A stretch of 64,000 nt of DNA from Neobacillus thermocopriae (GTDB lineage Bacteria > Bacillota > Bacilli > Bacillales > Cytobacillaceae), in NCBI RefSeq assembly GCF_010975035.1, contig NZ_JAAIUV010000001.1, forward strand, positions 1 to 64,000. Reading direction: 5' to 3'. The translations under genes were made by a program, and so were the position numbers. This document shows, one piece after another, positions 41,394 through 49,999 of the stretch. Below the pieces are notes generated by a model that saw nothing but the letters and a program-made list of their open reading frames with translations, had not been told where the DNA came from and made no database searches. How positions within the stretch are numbered: the first letter of the stretch is position 1; each line of letters opens with the position of its first letter.

Positions 41394-42365
41394 TTAAAAT
41401 TGGACAGGTTCCATAGAAGGGTCAATAGCTTTCCCTACATATCCTTTTGCAGCTAAATAGTCAAGCAGACGAGGCAAATGTTTTAGCGTCTCTTTTCTCT
41501 CATGAAGAAGGATAACGATCGGTCCACCTTTATCGCCTTTTGCCTCTATTTGCTGGATAACTGTATCGACATATCTTCCATCTTTATAATACCAGTCTTT
41601 GCTGTCGATATTCCAATCCCACATGATATATCCTTTGTCCTTCACTTTTTGTTTATATTCCTCTTTCATATGTGGGACACTACCATATGGAGTTCTCATT
41701 AAAAACGAATTAATACCAGATATTTCAAATAACGTCTGACGATTTTGTTCTAATTCGCCTAATACTGAGCTAGCAGATGCATAAAATAAATCTTTATCAT
41801 GAGATACACTATGCAGACCAACCGTTGAGCCAGATTCAACCATCAGTTTCACTGCATCAGGATATCTTCTAATATTCCCGTCAATCAGAAAAAACGTTGC
41901 ATCAAACTGATATTGTTCTAATAGGTCGATAATTTCACCGGAAAATGCCGCAGGCCCGTCATCAAATGTAAGATAAACGGTTTTTTCATTATTCTCTTGT
42001 GTTGTTGCTTGAGAATGTGATGCATTTGAATTGGTTTCCTGATTCGATGTTGTAGAAGGAGTAGTGGTAGCAGGTTGTGCTGCAGCAGTTTTTTCTGAAG
42101 TGGAATCAAGCTTTTTATTTTTCTCTTGCTCATTTCTCCAAGCCGTTGCTTTTTCTAACTGCTTCTGAGTCATTTCTTTCTCTTGTTTATCCCCTTTTAC
42201 CTGTTGAGAAAGCTTTTCATGACTAATAGATTTATTATTTGTTTGATTGGAAGAATTGTTTTGAGCATTTGCTTGAAAATAATTCATCACAAAAATGGCT
42301 GCAAACATTAGCCCAAATACAATATAGAAAATAAATGCCTTTCTTCTCCGATTTTTTCTCCTCAT
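41394..42365 (-). CDS. Polysaccharide deacetylase (NodB domain), membrane-anchored
   Basis: A 323-residue protein with a basic start (MRRKNRRRK), one N-terminal membrane anchor (about 10-30), a Gln/Ser/Thr-rich linker to about residue 128, and a NodB domain. Metal-binding motifs are TFDDGP and HSVSHD (about residues 136 and 181), followed by RTPYGS and DWNIDSKDW. It probably deacetylates peptidoglycan N-acetylglucosamine or muramic acid outside the cell. Which sugar is not clear. Confidence 0.88.
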   Translation of the reverse strand: MRRKNRRRKAFIFYIVFGLMFAAIFVMNYFQANAQNNSSNQTNNKSISHEKLSQQVKGDKQEKEMTQKQLEKATAWRNEQEKNKKLDSTSEKTAAAQPATTTPSTTSNQETNSNASHSQATTQENNEKTVYLTFDDGPAAFSGEIIDLLEQYQFDATFFLIDGNIRRYPDAVKLMVESGSTVGLHSVSHDKDLFYASASSVLGELEQNRQTLFEISGINSFLMRTPYGSVPHMKEEYKQKVKDKGYIMWDWNIDSKDWYYKDGRYVDTVIQQIEAKGDKGGPIVILLHERKETLKHLPRLLDYLAAKGYVGKAIDPSMEPVQF

Positions 42366-42678
42366 TCTTTATTCCCTCTTCGATGATTTATTTCTTTTTT
42401 CATTATAGACGATTTCAACCAAAAAATGTTACTTTTCTATCAAAAATATTACAATTCTATTAAAAAATATGTCAGATTCATAGATTGTTAGACAAGTTCC
42501 TACAATTCTCTCTTCTTATTGTAACGTATATTTTATAAAATTTGGAAAGAAATCACTCAAAAATTTCCAAAAAGAAGACAGGCAAATTTTATAATAAGTC
42601 GACATACATATCACTTAGTATGGATTTTCAAATCAAAAAATTCCGTGCTGTTATCCTAACTTTGGGGGTGTAAGCCAA
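42366..42678. other. AT-rich divergent intergenic region
   Basis: Upstream of both the deacetylase and the small membrane-protein gene. I see no convincing gene, riboswitch or hairpin; promoters for both sides must lie here but are not clear. Confidence 0.5.
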
Positions 42679-42903
42679 TTGTCAGGAGGACTTAAAGCAT
42701 TACTTTACATTTTATCGTTTTTCATACCAATTGTCGGTCTTATTATTGGGATTATTTGGATGAATGATCAACAAGATTTAGAGAAGAAAATCACCGGTCG
42801 AACCTGTTTAATTATTAGTATTGTGTCTATGGTCTTCAGTTGTATCTGCTGGATTGCATTATCCACATTTTCTATTGCCCCGACATTCATGACCGGGTAT
42901 TAA
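42679..42903 (+). CDS. Small two-helix membrane protein (74 aa), unknown function
   Basis: The start is TTG, with GGGGGTG eight bases upstream. The product has two membrane helices (about 6-27 and 42-65) separated by a polar loop (MNDQQDLEKKITGR). It has no recognisable domain. The next gene follows after 50 bases in the same direction and also begins with TTG, so they may be co-transcribed. Confidence 0.6.
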   Translation: MSGGLKALLYILSFFIPIVGLIIGIIWMNDQQDLEKKITGRTCLIISIVSMVFSCICWIALSTFSIAPTFMTGY

Positions 42904-42953
42904 TGAAGATGAAAATAAAATCTTAAGTTTATTTTGACAAAGGAGTGATACTC

Positions 42954-43586
42954 TTGCTTGAGGAGATCATGCATTTTCTGGGAAGGGCTATCTGTCATCA
43001 ACTGGAGGAGCGATCACTCCTTGTGTCTGAAAAACCATTATCCGTTTGTGCTCGCTGCACAGGGATTTACATAGGAATCTTATCAACATGCCTATATTTA
43101 TTTATAGTGAAAAGGAAAACTTCCATTACTATTCCAACCATCAAAATGAGTTTTTTTCTTCTATTATTTATGTTGCCATTGATCATCGATGGTTTAGGTT
43201 CTTATGCTCATCTATTTAATAGCGATAATGTCCGTCGTTTGATCACTGGAATTTGCTTTGGATTAGTACTTCCATTTTTCATCTACCCCCTCCTTTCCGA
43301 AAAATCACTAAAGCAAAATTCCGTTCCAGTCATAAGAGGAAACTTAGACATTCTTGCCCCCACACTCATAAGCCTCCTCATCGGGGGATTGGTTTATGCA
43401 GGATTGTTTTCATATGGCATCATAAACATCCTCATCCTATTAACAATTATGATGTGGTTTAGTTTACTTACTTCTCTTTTCTTCACAACCATTGGTATCC
43501 AGAAGGGAAAGTGGGTACTTTCTGTTTTAAGTAGCTTCTTTTTTCTTCTGATTCTCTCCACTTTACACCAGATCATAATTTCTTAA
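42954..43586 (+). CDS. DUF2085 family membrane protein
   Basis: A 210-residue membrane protein with about five to six helices. The CHQLEERS and CARCTGIYIG motifs near residues 14-40 are diagnostic of DUF2085, whose cysteines may bind a metal. AAGGAG lies eight bases before a TTG at 42954, which I take as the start rather than the in-frame GTG at 42945 that overlaps the ribosome-binding site. Function is unknown. Confidence 0.8.
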   Translation: MLEEIMHFLGRAICHQLEERSLLVSEKPLSVCARCTGIYIGILSTCLYLFIVKRKTSITIPTIKMSFFLLLFMLPLIIDGLGSYAHLFNSDNVRRLITGICFGLVLPFFIYPLLSEKSLKQNSVPVIRGNLDILAPTLISLLIGGLVYAGLFSYGIINILILLTIMMWFSLLTSLFFTTIGIQKGKWVLSVLSSFFFLLILSTLHQIIIS

Positions 43587-43719
43587 AATCCATTCCTTCA
43601 TATAAAATTTGGTCACTGATTCTCCATCATCCTCTCCTTCCTCCGATTTTATGAATAATGATCGATCCTTGATACAAAATAATGATGGTTATGCCAACTA
43701 ATAAATGATGGAGGAGATC

Positions 43720-44400
43720 ATGATGATGCAAAATCAAAACCAGCCAGGACAAATGCACCAAAATATGCATACTGGAGCAGTACCGCAGCAAATGAATCAT
43801 GGCGGTCATGAAATGTTTGATGTGCATGAGGTGTTATCTGGTTCCATTGAAACAATGAACCATTATTTGATGTATATGCAGTATGTAAAAGATCCTGAAT
43901 TACGTGATATCCTAACCCGACAATATCAATTTATGCAACAAGAATATAACACCACTCTAGAATGCTTTAAGACAGGACAGGACCCAACCGTACCTACCCA
44001 GAGCTATAAAATGAAACAAGATAATGATTTTGTTTATGGTATGAAACCTTCTCAACCGAAAAAACCAATGCAAAACATGATGGAGATTTCCGACGAATTT
44101 ATTGCCAGCTCCATGCTTGCTCACTGTAAAGCAGGAGCTACGGCAAAGACAATGGCTGCGTTGGAAACGACCAATCCCGTTGTTCGTCGCGTACTAGCCG
44201 ACTCTATACCAAACTGTATTGAAATGGGCTATGAACTTTCTATTTATATGAACAAGCATCACTATTACCAAGTTCCACAGCTTGCACAAGAGGATATGAC
44301 GGCAATGATGAATGCCTATGCGCCAGCCCAAGGAATGCCTCAAGCGACTGGTATGAACATGAATCAACCATTGAATCAAAACAATCAATTGCCTCATTAA
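43720..44400 (+). CDS. CotF-family spore coat protein
   Basis: A 226-residue protein with a Met/Gln/Asn/His-rich N-terminus and a CotF domain (FDVHEVLSGSIETMNHYLMY, shown as HEVLSGSIETMNHY, then EYNTTLECFKTG, and a second helical part with MLAHCKAGATAKTMAA). CotF-like proteins are four-helix proteins of the spore coat. GGAGGAG precedes a triple ATG at 43720-43728; earlier ATGs lie before this site. Expression late in sporulation is expected from the family. Confidence 0.85.
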   Translation: MMMQNQNQPGQMHQNMHTGAVPQQMNHGGHEMFDVHEVLSGSIETMNHYLMYMQYVKDPELRDILTRQYQFMQQEYNTTLECFKTGQDPTVPTQSYKMKQDNDFVYGMKPSQPKKPMQNMMEISDEFIASSMLAHCKAGATAKTMAALETTNPVVRRVLADSIPNCIEMGYELSIYMNKHHYYQVPQLAQEDMTAMMNAYAPAQGMPQATGMNMNQPLNQNNQLPH

Positions 44401-44403
44401 TAA

Positions 44404-44438
44404 AACTGCCTCTTCTTTCTAAGAAGGGGCAGCTTTTT
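44404..44438 (+). terminator. Terminator of the CotF-like gene
   Basis: CTGCCTCTTCTT pairs with AAGAAGGGGCAG around TCT, followed by TTTTTG. Confidence 0.8.
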
Positions 44439-44570
44439 GTATTTTTCTTGTTCATCCTCTCTAATTGTGCCTCTTTCTTTCCAAACCAAATGATTGATAC
44501 ATACTTTAAGATTTTTATGGAAAATTTAATAGCAGAATCACTAGAAATATTCTATAAGGAGGCGAGAATT

Positions 44571-45671
44571 ATTAATAAGTCAGATTCCATTACATCGCTT
44601 CAATTAATATTTTTATTAATGACGGTCATCGGTTTTAATAACCACGTCTTTATTATTTCTCCATTAATTCAAACGGCAGGTCGTGATGCCTGGATCGGTG
44701 TAATCATCATTTTTCTTTTAACATTTGGGGTGATTCCCCTTTTTTTGTATATTCGGAAGAAGCTCAGAAATGAGTCCCTTTTTGAATGGCTTCGCTCTCG
44801 TGCAGGAAAATCATTATCCGTTTTCATTGGACTGATTGTCATCATTTATTTAGTTTTATTACTCTCACTTTCCTTAAAGGAAACCATTGATTGGGTAAAA
44901 ATTGTTTTTATGCCAGAAACACCTTCCTTTGTTTTGACTTTGATTCTGTGCATAATCTGCAGTCTCCTTGCAGTTACAAGCCTTCGTACCATTATTTCAC
45001 TTAATTACATTTTACTGTTCATTATTATTCTTCTAGGATTTTTTGTTGCATTTGCTAATTTGCAAGTAAAAAATTATAAGCTTTTAACGCCTATTTTAGA
45101 ACATGGATTTTCTCCTGTTCTAAAAAGCATGGTATACCCAGCTTCCGGAATGATCGAGTTAATTTTCTTCCTTTTTATTCAGCATAAAATCAAAACGCCA
45201 TTTAAATTCAAACATTTTGCGATCATCTCAATCATATTAGCCAGTTTAACTTTAGGACCTGCCATTGGGGCAATTACAGAATTTGGTGTAGAGGAAGCAG
45301 CAAATCAAAGATTCCCTGCATATGAACAATGGGGGCTTGTTTATCTTGGACACTTTGTGGAACATGTCGATTTCTTATCCATCTATCAATGGCTTGCAGG
45401 TATATTTATTCGATTATCTTTCTTATTATTTATGACTAGGGAAGTATTTACGTTTAAAAAACGAAAGTCTGAAAACATTTTTTTACTCAGTCTTGTTGCT
45501 ATCGCAATCGGTTTAACTATGATCCCAATTAGTGATTTGAAATTTTCTATATTGGTAAATAAGGTTTTTCTGCCGACCATGTTTTGGGCTTCTTTTAGTT
45601 TATTATTGTTACTTGTAGTCATTGTAGCATGGTTGTCAAAAAGAAAAGGAGCGTCAAAAAATGCATTTTAA
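44571..45671 (+). CDS. Germinant receptor B subunit (GerAB/GerKB type), apparent ATT start
   Basis: The membrane permease-like subunit of a gerA-type germinant receptor, of the APC superfamily, with about ten helices (ITSLQLIFLLMTVIG onward). A strong AAGGAGG (44556-44562) sits eight bases before ATT at 44571, with another ATT one codon earlier, and no ATG, GTG or TTG is suitably placed. Starting there gives 366 residues, the usual GerAB length. In-frame ATGs upstream at 44448-44517 lack a ribosome-binding site, and the next downstream ATG falls inside helix 1. The gene overlaps the A subunit by 11 bases. Confidence 0.8.
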   Translation: MNKSDSITSLQLIFLLMTVIGFNNHVFIISPLIQTAGRDAWIGVIIIFLLTFGVIPLFLYIRKKLRNESLFEWLRSRAGKSLSVFIGLIVIIYLVLLLSLSLKETIDWVKIVFMPETPSFVLTLILCIICSLLAVTSLRTIISLNYILLFIIILLGFFVAFANLQVKNYKLLTPILEHGFSPVLKSMVYPASGMIELIFFLFIQHKIKTPFKFKHFAIISIILASLTLGPAIGAITEFGVEEAANQRFPAYEQWGLVYLGHFVEHVDFLSIYQWLAGIFIRLSFLLFMTREVFTFKKRKSENIFLLSLVAIAIGLTMIPISDLKFSILVNKVFLPTMFWASFSLLLLLVVIVAWLSKRKGASKNAF

Positions 45672-47184
45672 TAAGCATAACTCCAATAACAGGCATGGGA
45701 TACCAGATGTTGAATTCAATCAAGAAACAAATTCCCTGCCCAATTACCCAAATGAAAAAAGGCTTCGAGAGTTATTTAATCATAGTAGTGATGTGAAGTT
45801 TGTCCCCTTTTACTTTGAACCTTATAAGGTGACGCTAATTTATTGTACGGGATTAATTAATAGTGACTTTCTATACATGACCATTCCTAACCGTTTGGAA
45901 ACCTTCTTTTCTCAGGCGAACAAACAACCGACAAAAAGGGATATTTTAGAAAAGCTACATCTTCCCACCATTAGCATCCTTGAAACAGAGGAACAGGCTA
46001 TTACCGAACTGTTTGCAGGAAAATTATTTTTATCCTTCAGTTTTGAGGAAAGAGTGTTTTCAATTGATATTTCTGAGCGACCAGAACGAAAACCAGAAGA
46101 AACAAAAACGGAAGTGGCGATTTTAGGACCACGGGACAACTTTATTGAAGATATAACGGTTAATATTGCGCTAATAAGAAAACGGCTAAAAACGACTTCA
46201 CTTATGATAGATACGTTGGAAGTAGGGAGAAGAACAAAAACAAATGTCGCTATATTACATATGGATGATATAGCGGATAAAGAAATCCTTCAGCAAATTA
46301 AGGATAAAATATCAGCCATAGATATTGATGGACTCTTTAGCGGCACCCAATTGGAAGAACTGATCAACAATAATCCTTACAACTTGTTCCCGCGCTATGT
46401 CTATACAGGAAGACCGGATTATGCTGCGCAATCACTCTTAAACGGTCGATTTATTATTTTGATTGATGGAGTCGCTTATGCTTATATTACACCCATTAAT
46501 TTGTTTTTTCTTTTAAAAAGTGGGGAAGATAAAGAATTCTCGTATGCCTTTAATTCCTTTCAACGAATTATGCGAATTGTGGCCGTTTCTGTTGCCGCAT
46601 TTCTTCCTGGATTATGGGTAGCCATGACCTCTTTTCATCAAAATCAGATTCCACTTACCTTTTTAGCAACCATTGTGGAGTCTCGAAGAGGTGTTCCACT
46701 TTCCACCGCTGCTGAAGTTCTTTTAATGCTTTTGTTATTTGAGGTATTTAGAGAAGCTGGTATGCGTCTCCCCATGGCTATCGGGCAAACATTAAGTGTC
46801 ATTGGCGGGTTAATCATTGGAGATGCAGCCATCAGGGCGGGGTTATCAAGTCCGGCAACCTTGGTTGTCATTGCAGGTTCGACTATTGCTACCTTTACTT
46901 TATTAAACCAATCTTTAGCTGGGACCATTTCCTTAGTTCGTTTTATTGTCGTTATTTTTGTATCGTCCTTCGGCTTTTTTGGATTTTTCTTATCCATTTT
47001 TCTCGTTGGTATCTATATGGCGAATATCCGAATTTTCGGTGTTCCTTATTTAGGATTTGCTTCTAGAACAGATAGCTCTAATGTATTGAAAACGTTTATT
47101 CGCATGCCAGAAAGAAAAAATAAGACAAGACCGCTTAATACAAAACCAAAGGACCCCACTAGAGAAGGGGGAAATCATGAATGA
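45661..47184 (+). CDS. Germinant receptor A subunit (GerAA/GerKA type)
   Basis: A 507-residue inner-membrane protein of the spore. It has an N-terminal soluble domain (about 1-290; LGPRDNFIEDITVNIALIRKRL, shown as GPRDNFIEDI, is a family hallmark) and a C-terminal membrane domain with about five to six helices, including PLSTAAEVLLMLLLFEVFREAG, shown as STAAEVLLM. AAGGAG precedes the ATG. The order B-A-C differs from the A-B-C of gerA; its germinant is unknown. Confidence 0.92.
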   Translation: MHFNKHNSNNRHGIPDVEFNQETNSLPNYPNEKRLRELFNHSSDVKFVPFYFEPYKVTLIYCTGLINSDFLYMTIPNRLETFFSQANKQPTKRDILEKLHLPTISILETEEQAITELFAGKLFLSFSFEERVFSIDISERPERKPEETKTEVAILGPRDNFIEDITVNIALIRKRLKTTSLMIDTLEVGRRTKTNVAILHMDDIADKEILQQIKDKISAIDIDGLFSGTQLEELINNNPYNLFPRYVYTGRPDYAAQSLLNGRFIILIDGVAYAYITPINLFFLLKSGEDKEFSYAFNSFQRIMRIVAVSVAAFLPGLWVAMTSFHQNQIPLTFLATIVESRRGVPLSTAAEVLLMLLLFEVFREAGMRLPMAIGQTLSVIGGLIIGDAAIRAGLSSPATLVVIAGSTIATFTLLNQSLAGTISLVRFIVVIFVSSFGFFGFFLSIFLVGIYMANIRIFGVPYLGFASRTDSSNVLKTFIRMPERKNKTRPLNTKPKDPTREGGNHE

Positions 47185-48332
47185 AGTTGAGAAAAATTCT
47201 AGTGATATTATTATCAATATTACCTTTAAGCGGATGTTGGGATACGAATGAGCCAGAACGGATGGTTTATGTATATGGAATGGGAATTGATTATAAAGAT
47301 GGGGACTATATCGCCTATTTACAAATCATAAATTTGGGATTATTGGCAAAAAACGAGGTAGTAGGCAGTAGTTCCGAAGTAAAAGTCGAAGTAGGTCATG
47401 CAAAGGGAAAAACCGTGGACGAAGCCGTCTTTAACTTATACCGTAGTACCCAAAGACGTATATTTTGGGGCCATCTTTCCTTTCTTATTTTTAGTGAAGA
47501 TGCAATGAAACATGGTGGAATCATGTCTGTCGTTGATATACTCGACCGTTACCGTGAGACAAGTTACCGAATTTGGGTATATGTCACGAAAGATCCACTT
47601 TCTAGAATATTTAAAAACATTCCGATGCTTGGAATGTCCACTGGCTATTCTAAAATAAGTGACCCTACAGCATCCTATGAACAATTTTCCTTAATTGAGC
47701 CAGTCGATTTTAGACAATTACTTATTTGGATTCATGAACCGGGACATGAAGCGAATATACCACTTATTAGTGTCAATAACAATAATTGGCTAACCAATGT
47801 TAAACGCCATGATTCCATTAGTATGGATGGAGTTGCGGTTGTGACCAAAGATAATATAAAAGGTTATTTCACTGGTAAAAGCGTGAAAGGCCTTATGTGG
47901 ATGAGTAATGAGATGAAAAGAGGAGGAGTGACAGTAAAATATAAGGATTCAACCATTGATATGTTAGTTACAGATGCGAAGGCAAAAATTAAGCCCGTTA
48001 TCAAAGGAGAAGAGATTCAATTTGATATCACTGTGAAAGCCAATGCTGTTGTTGACCATATTGTCAAACCTATCCCACTATCCACTCTTTCATCTTTAAT
48101 TGAAAAAGAGTTAAAAAAGGAAATTTTATATACCTATGAACAGGCCCTTGCCAAGGATATAGATATTTATCATTTATCAGAAACGGCATATCGCAAAAAC
48201 GTGAAAGCTTGGAAAAAGGTGCAGCAAGGCGGAAAAATCCCTTTAAAAAAAGATACCATTCGTCAATTGAAAGTCAAAATAAGCTTGAATCATGGTGGTA
48301 AACAACGAGAATTACCTACATTAGAAAAGTAA
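47181..48332 (+). CDS. Germinant receptor C subunit (GerAC/GerKC lipoprotein)
   Basis: A 383-residue lipoprotein with signal peptide and lipobox LSGC (Cys20), then CWDTNEPERM, the family start. The body has the GerAC three-domain layout; GHLSFLIFSEDAMKHG and GVAVVTKDNIKGYF are typical. It should be anchored by Ger diacylglyceryl transfer on the outer face of the inner spore membrane. ATGA overlap with the A subunit indicates coupling. Confidence 0.92.
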   Translation: MKLRKILVILLSILPLSGCWDTNEPERMVYVYGMGIDYKDGDYIAYLQIINLGLLAKNEVVGSSSEVKVEVGHAKGKTVDEAVFNLYRSTQRRIFWGHLSFLIFSEDAMKHGGIMSVVDILDRYRETSYRIWVYVTKDPLSRIFKNIPMLGMSTGYSKISDPTASYEQFSLIEPVDFRQLLIWIHEPGHEANIPLISVNNNNWLTNVKRHDSISMDGVAVVTKDNIKGYFTGKSVKGLMWMSNEMKRGGVTVKYKDSTIDMLVTDAKAKIKPVIKGEEIQFDITVKANAVVDHIVKPIPLSTLSSLIEKELKKEILYTYEQALAKDIDIYHLSETAYRKNVKAWKKVQQGGKIPLKKDTIRQLKVKISLNHGGKQRELPTLEK

Positions 48333-48336
48333 TCAG

Positions 48337-48380
48337 AAAAGTGAAAGCGCCCTGGCCAGCAGTGTATAACTGAAAAACTA
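48337..48380 (+). repeat. Fragment of the dispersed 245-bp repeat family
   Basis: AGAAAAGTGAAAGCGCCC followed by TGGCCAGCAGTGTATAAC resembles the left end of the units at 39304-40237, with about 75 percent identity by eye. Only the left end is present. Confidence 0.5.
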
Positions 48381-48470
48381 ATGGGTCAGGTGTAAAATTA
48401 AATAATTTATATATATGAGGAACTAAGATTGAGCAATCAAGTAATTTTAAAGTTACAATTTTCTAAAATA

Positions 48471-48498
48471 AAAGGAACCATAAATTTATGGTTCCTTT
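48471..48498 (-). terminator. Terminator of ssrA
   Basis: AAAGGAACCATAAA and TTTATGGTTCCTTT form a perfect 14-base inverted repeat 32 bases after the tmRNA 3' end, followed by TTTTATTTTAG on the minus strand. Confidence 0.85.
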
Positions 48499-48529
48499 CT
48501 CTATTTCGATCAAATGATTTCTTTATGTA

Positions 48530-49162
48530 TGGTGGAGACGGCGGGACGTGTGTTTCCATGCTTTCGCAATGGCACTGACTATATCTTGAACCTGTACATG
48601 AACAGGTCCTCCGGCGTATTATGCGAAACATAAATTTACCTTATAGGTAGAAATTTCGCATCCTAGTACTACCACCTTTTCGTGGCAGCCTATGAGTCGA
48701 TACACGGCTGTTGGATTTCTCCACATACCGCTCGGCATTGCCATATCACTTATTTCAAGTGACTTAGGTTTCACCGATAAAGCCGGATTTTCACTTATGT
48801 GTTACCACATAAGGCGACTAATTACTAATCGAACCCGCGTCCAAAGATATCGCCACTTAAGCTTCTACGAGTGTAGTCGATATATTCAATTTCGCTGAGT
48901 CTTTTGCCTATCGACAGGCGTCCGATCAGCTAGCCTGATTGTTCTCTTCCTTCATCCTCAGGCGGTGGAATCCGGCGTAGCCTGCTATTAATGAGTCCGC
49001 TACCCTACCACACAGGCAATGGAGGGGCGAACAGCTGCGTTAAATTAGGCAGCTAAAGAAAGTTGTTTGTTGCCAGTTATTGGCTTTGACGTTTTTACGA
49101 GGCCGATCCCCTCGACTCGCAACTTAAGCTCGAACTACCCCTGTCGAATCCGTAGCGTCCCC
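48530..49162 (-). ncRNA. ssrA: tmRNA (ssrA), interrupted by a group I intron
   Basis: Transfer-messenger RNA that rescues stalled ribosomes together with SmpB, encoded next door. The 5' end GGGGACGCTACGGATTCGAC and 3' end CCCGCCGTCTCCACCA form the alanyl acceptor stem. The tag frame after AATAACT is GGC AAC AAA CAA CTT TCT TTA GCT GCC TAA, so the proteolysis tag is (A)GNKQLSLAA, ten residues. The CCA end is encoded. The T-loop is split: TTCGAT (5' exon) and TCCCGCC (3' exon) are 281 bases apart. Removing the insertion gives GCGGG-TTCGATT-CCCGC, a normal T-arm, and a mature RNA of about 352 nt. Confidence 0.95.
48547..48827 (-). ncRNA. Group I intron in the tmRNA T-loop (281 nt, no ORF)
   Basis: Hallmarks on the minus strand: P1 pairs exon CGAU with internal guide GUCG, putting a U.G pair at the 5' splice site, extended by UAG/UUA. 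P2 is CTTATGTG-GTAA-CACATAAG. P3 can form from CGGCT and GGCTG. P4 is TCGG/CCGA, in the P- and Q-like segments ATCGGTGAAACC and GGCAATGCCGAGC. P6 carries TGGA-GAAA-TCCA. P7 pairs GACT(C)ATA with TATAGTC in the typical AAGATATAGTC segment. P9 ends in a GAAA loop, and the last base is G. No endonuclease frame is present. Subgroup is not assigned. Confidence 0.9.
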
Positions 49163-49244
49163 ATGATAAAAATTAAAGACGTTTTCGGAAACTGGCAAGA
49201 AGTGATTGAGCTAAGTTTATGTCACTCATCTTAGCGACAATTTT

Positions 49245-49273
49245 ATTATAACAACATCATCGATATTTTTCAA
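49245..49273 (-). promoter_or_regulatory. SigA promoter of ssrA
   Basis: TTGAAA and TATAAT are separated by 17 bases on the minus strand. The expected start lies about 75 bases before the mature tmRNA 5' end, leaving a leader for RNase P to remove. Confidence 0.8.
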
Positions 49274-49308
49274 TTGTAAGTATCTGTAAGAAACACCAAA
49301 CGTATCAC

Positions 49309-49776
49309 TTACATTTTTTGACGCTCGCGGAAAGCACGCTCGATTTCACGTTTCGCTTCTTTTTGCTTTAAGGCTTCGCGTTTGTCGTAATTCTTTTTAC
49401 CTTTGGCAAGACCAAGCAAGACTTTGCAAAAACCATTTTTTAAATAAAGTTTTAATGGAACTAAAGAGTAACCTGCTTCTCTTGTATCACCATACAGTTT
49501 CAGAATTTCACGTTTATGCAACAATAGCTTGCGGTCTCTTAATGGATCATGGTTGTAACGGTTCCCTTGTTCATACGGACTGATATGCATACCAATAAGG
49601 AATACTTCTCCATTGTGAATTCGGGCATAAGAATCTTTCAAGTTCACTTTACCTGCGCGAATCGACTTGATTTCAGTTCCTTGAAGGACAATGCCAGCTT
49701 CGTATGTTTCCTCGATAAAATAATCATGGTATGCCTTTTTATTTTGGGCGATTACTTTTCCTTCACCTTTTGGCAT
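49309..49776 (-). CDS. smpB: SsrA-binding protein SmpB
   Basis: RNA-binding protein that delivers tmRNA to stalled ribosomes and mimics the codon-anticodon helix. The 155 residues contain the OB-fold markers [11 protein letters not shown] and [20 protein letters not shown], shown as [14 protein letters not shown], and a basic C-terminal tail ([14 protein letters not shown]) that enters the mRNA channel. AGGTGA is placed for the ATG at 49776 rather than 49785. It lies between rnr and ssrA, as is usual in Bacillus. Confidence 0.97.
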   Translation of the reverse strand: MPKGEGKVIAQNKKAYHDYFIEETYEAGIVLQGTEIKSIRAGKVNLKDSYARIHNGEVFLIGMHISPYEQGNRYNHDPLRDRKLLLHKREILKLYGDTREAGYSLVPLKLYLKNGFCKVLLGLAKGKKNYDKREALKQKEAKREIERAFRERQKM

Positions 49777-49965
49777 GATGTTCACCTCGTTTACGTGTCC
49801 ATTTTAACAGAATGGTCATTTTAGAACAATGATTTTAATTAGTTAGTTGATAGAGAACGGTTGCTGTTGTAGAGACATTTTCTATCCTAGCATTTTGTCT
49901 CAAATAACTAACCATTTTGATTTCTAACACATAATCCTTGTTTGCTTTTCAGTCCTACCCTTAAC

Positions 49966-49994
49966 AACAAAAGAGAGCCTGCAAGCTGGCCCTC
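49966..49994 (-). terminator. Terminator of rnr
   Basis: GAGAGCC pairs with GGCCCTC around TGCAAGCT just after the stop codon, with a T-rich stretch following on the minus strand. Confidence 0.65.
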
Positions 49995-49999
49995 CATTA

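Noticed and set aside
44470-44510. SigG-type promoter in front of the germinant operon
   Set aside because: A CATACTT-like -10 can be seen, but there is no matching -35 at the right spacing.
48692-48898. Plus-strand open frame of 68 codons
   Set aside because: It is antisense to the tmRNA and its intron and lies wholly inside the RNA gene.
48530-49162. Broken tmRNA pseudogene or two-piece (permuted) tmRNA
   Set aside because: The order is the standard one-piece order with intact ends, tag frame and terminator. The insertion has group I intron features, and its removal restores the T-arm exactly.
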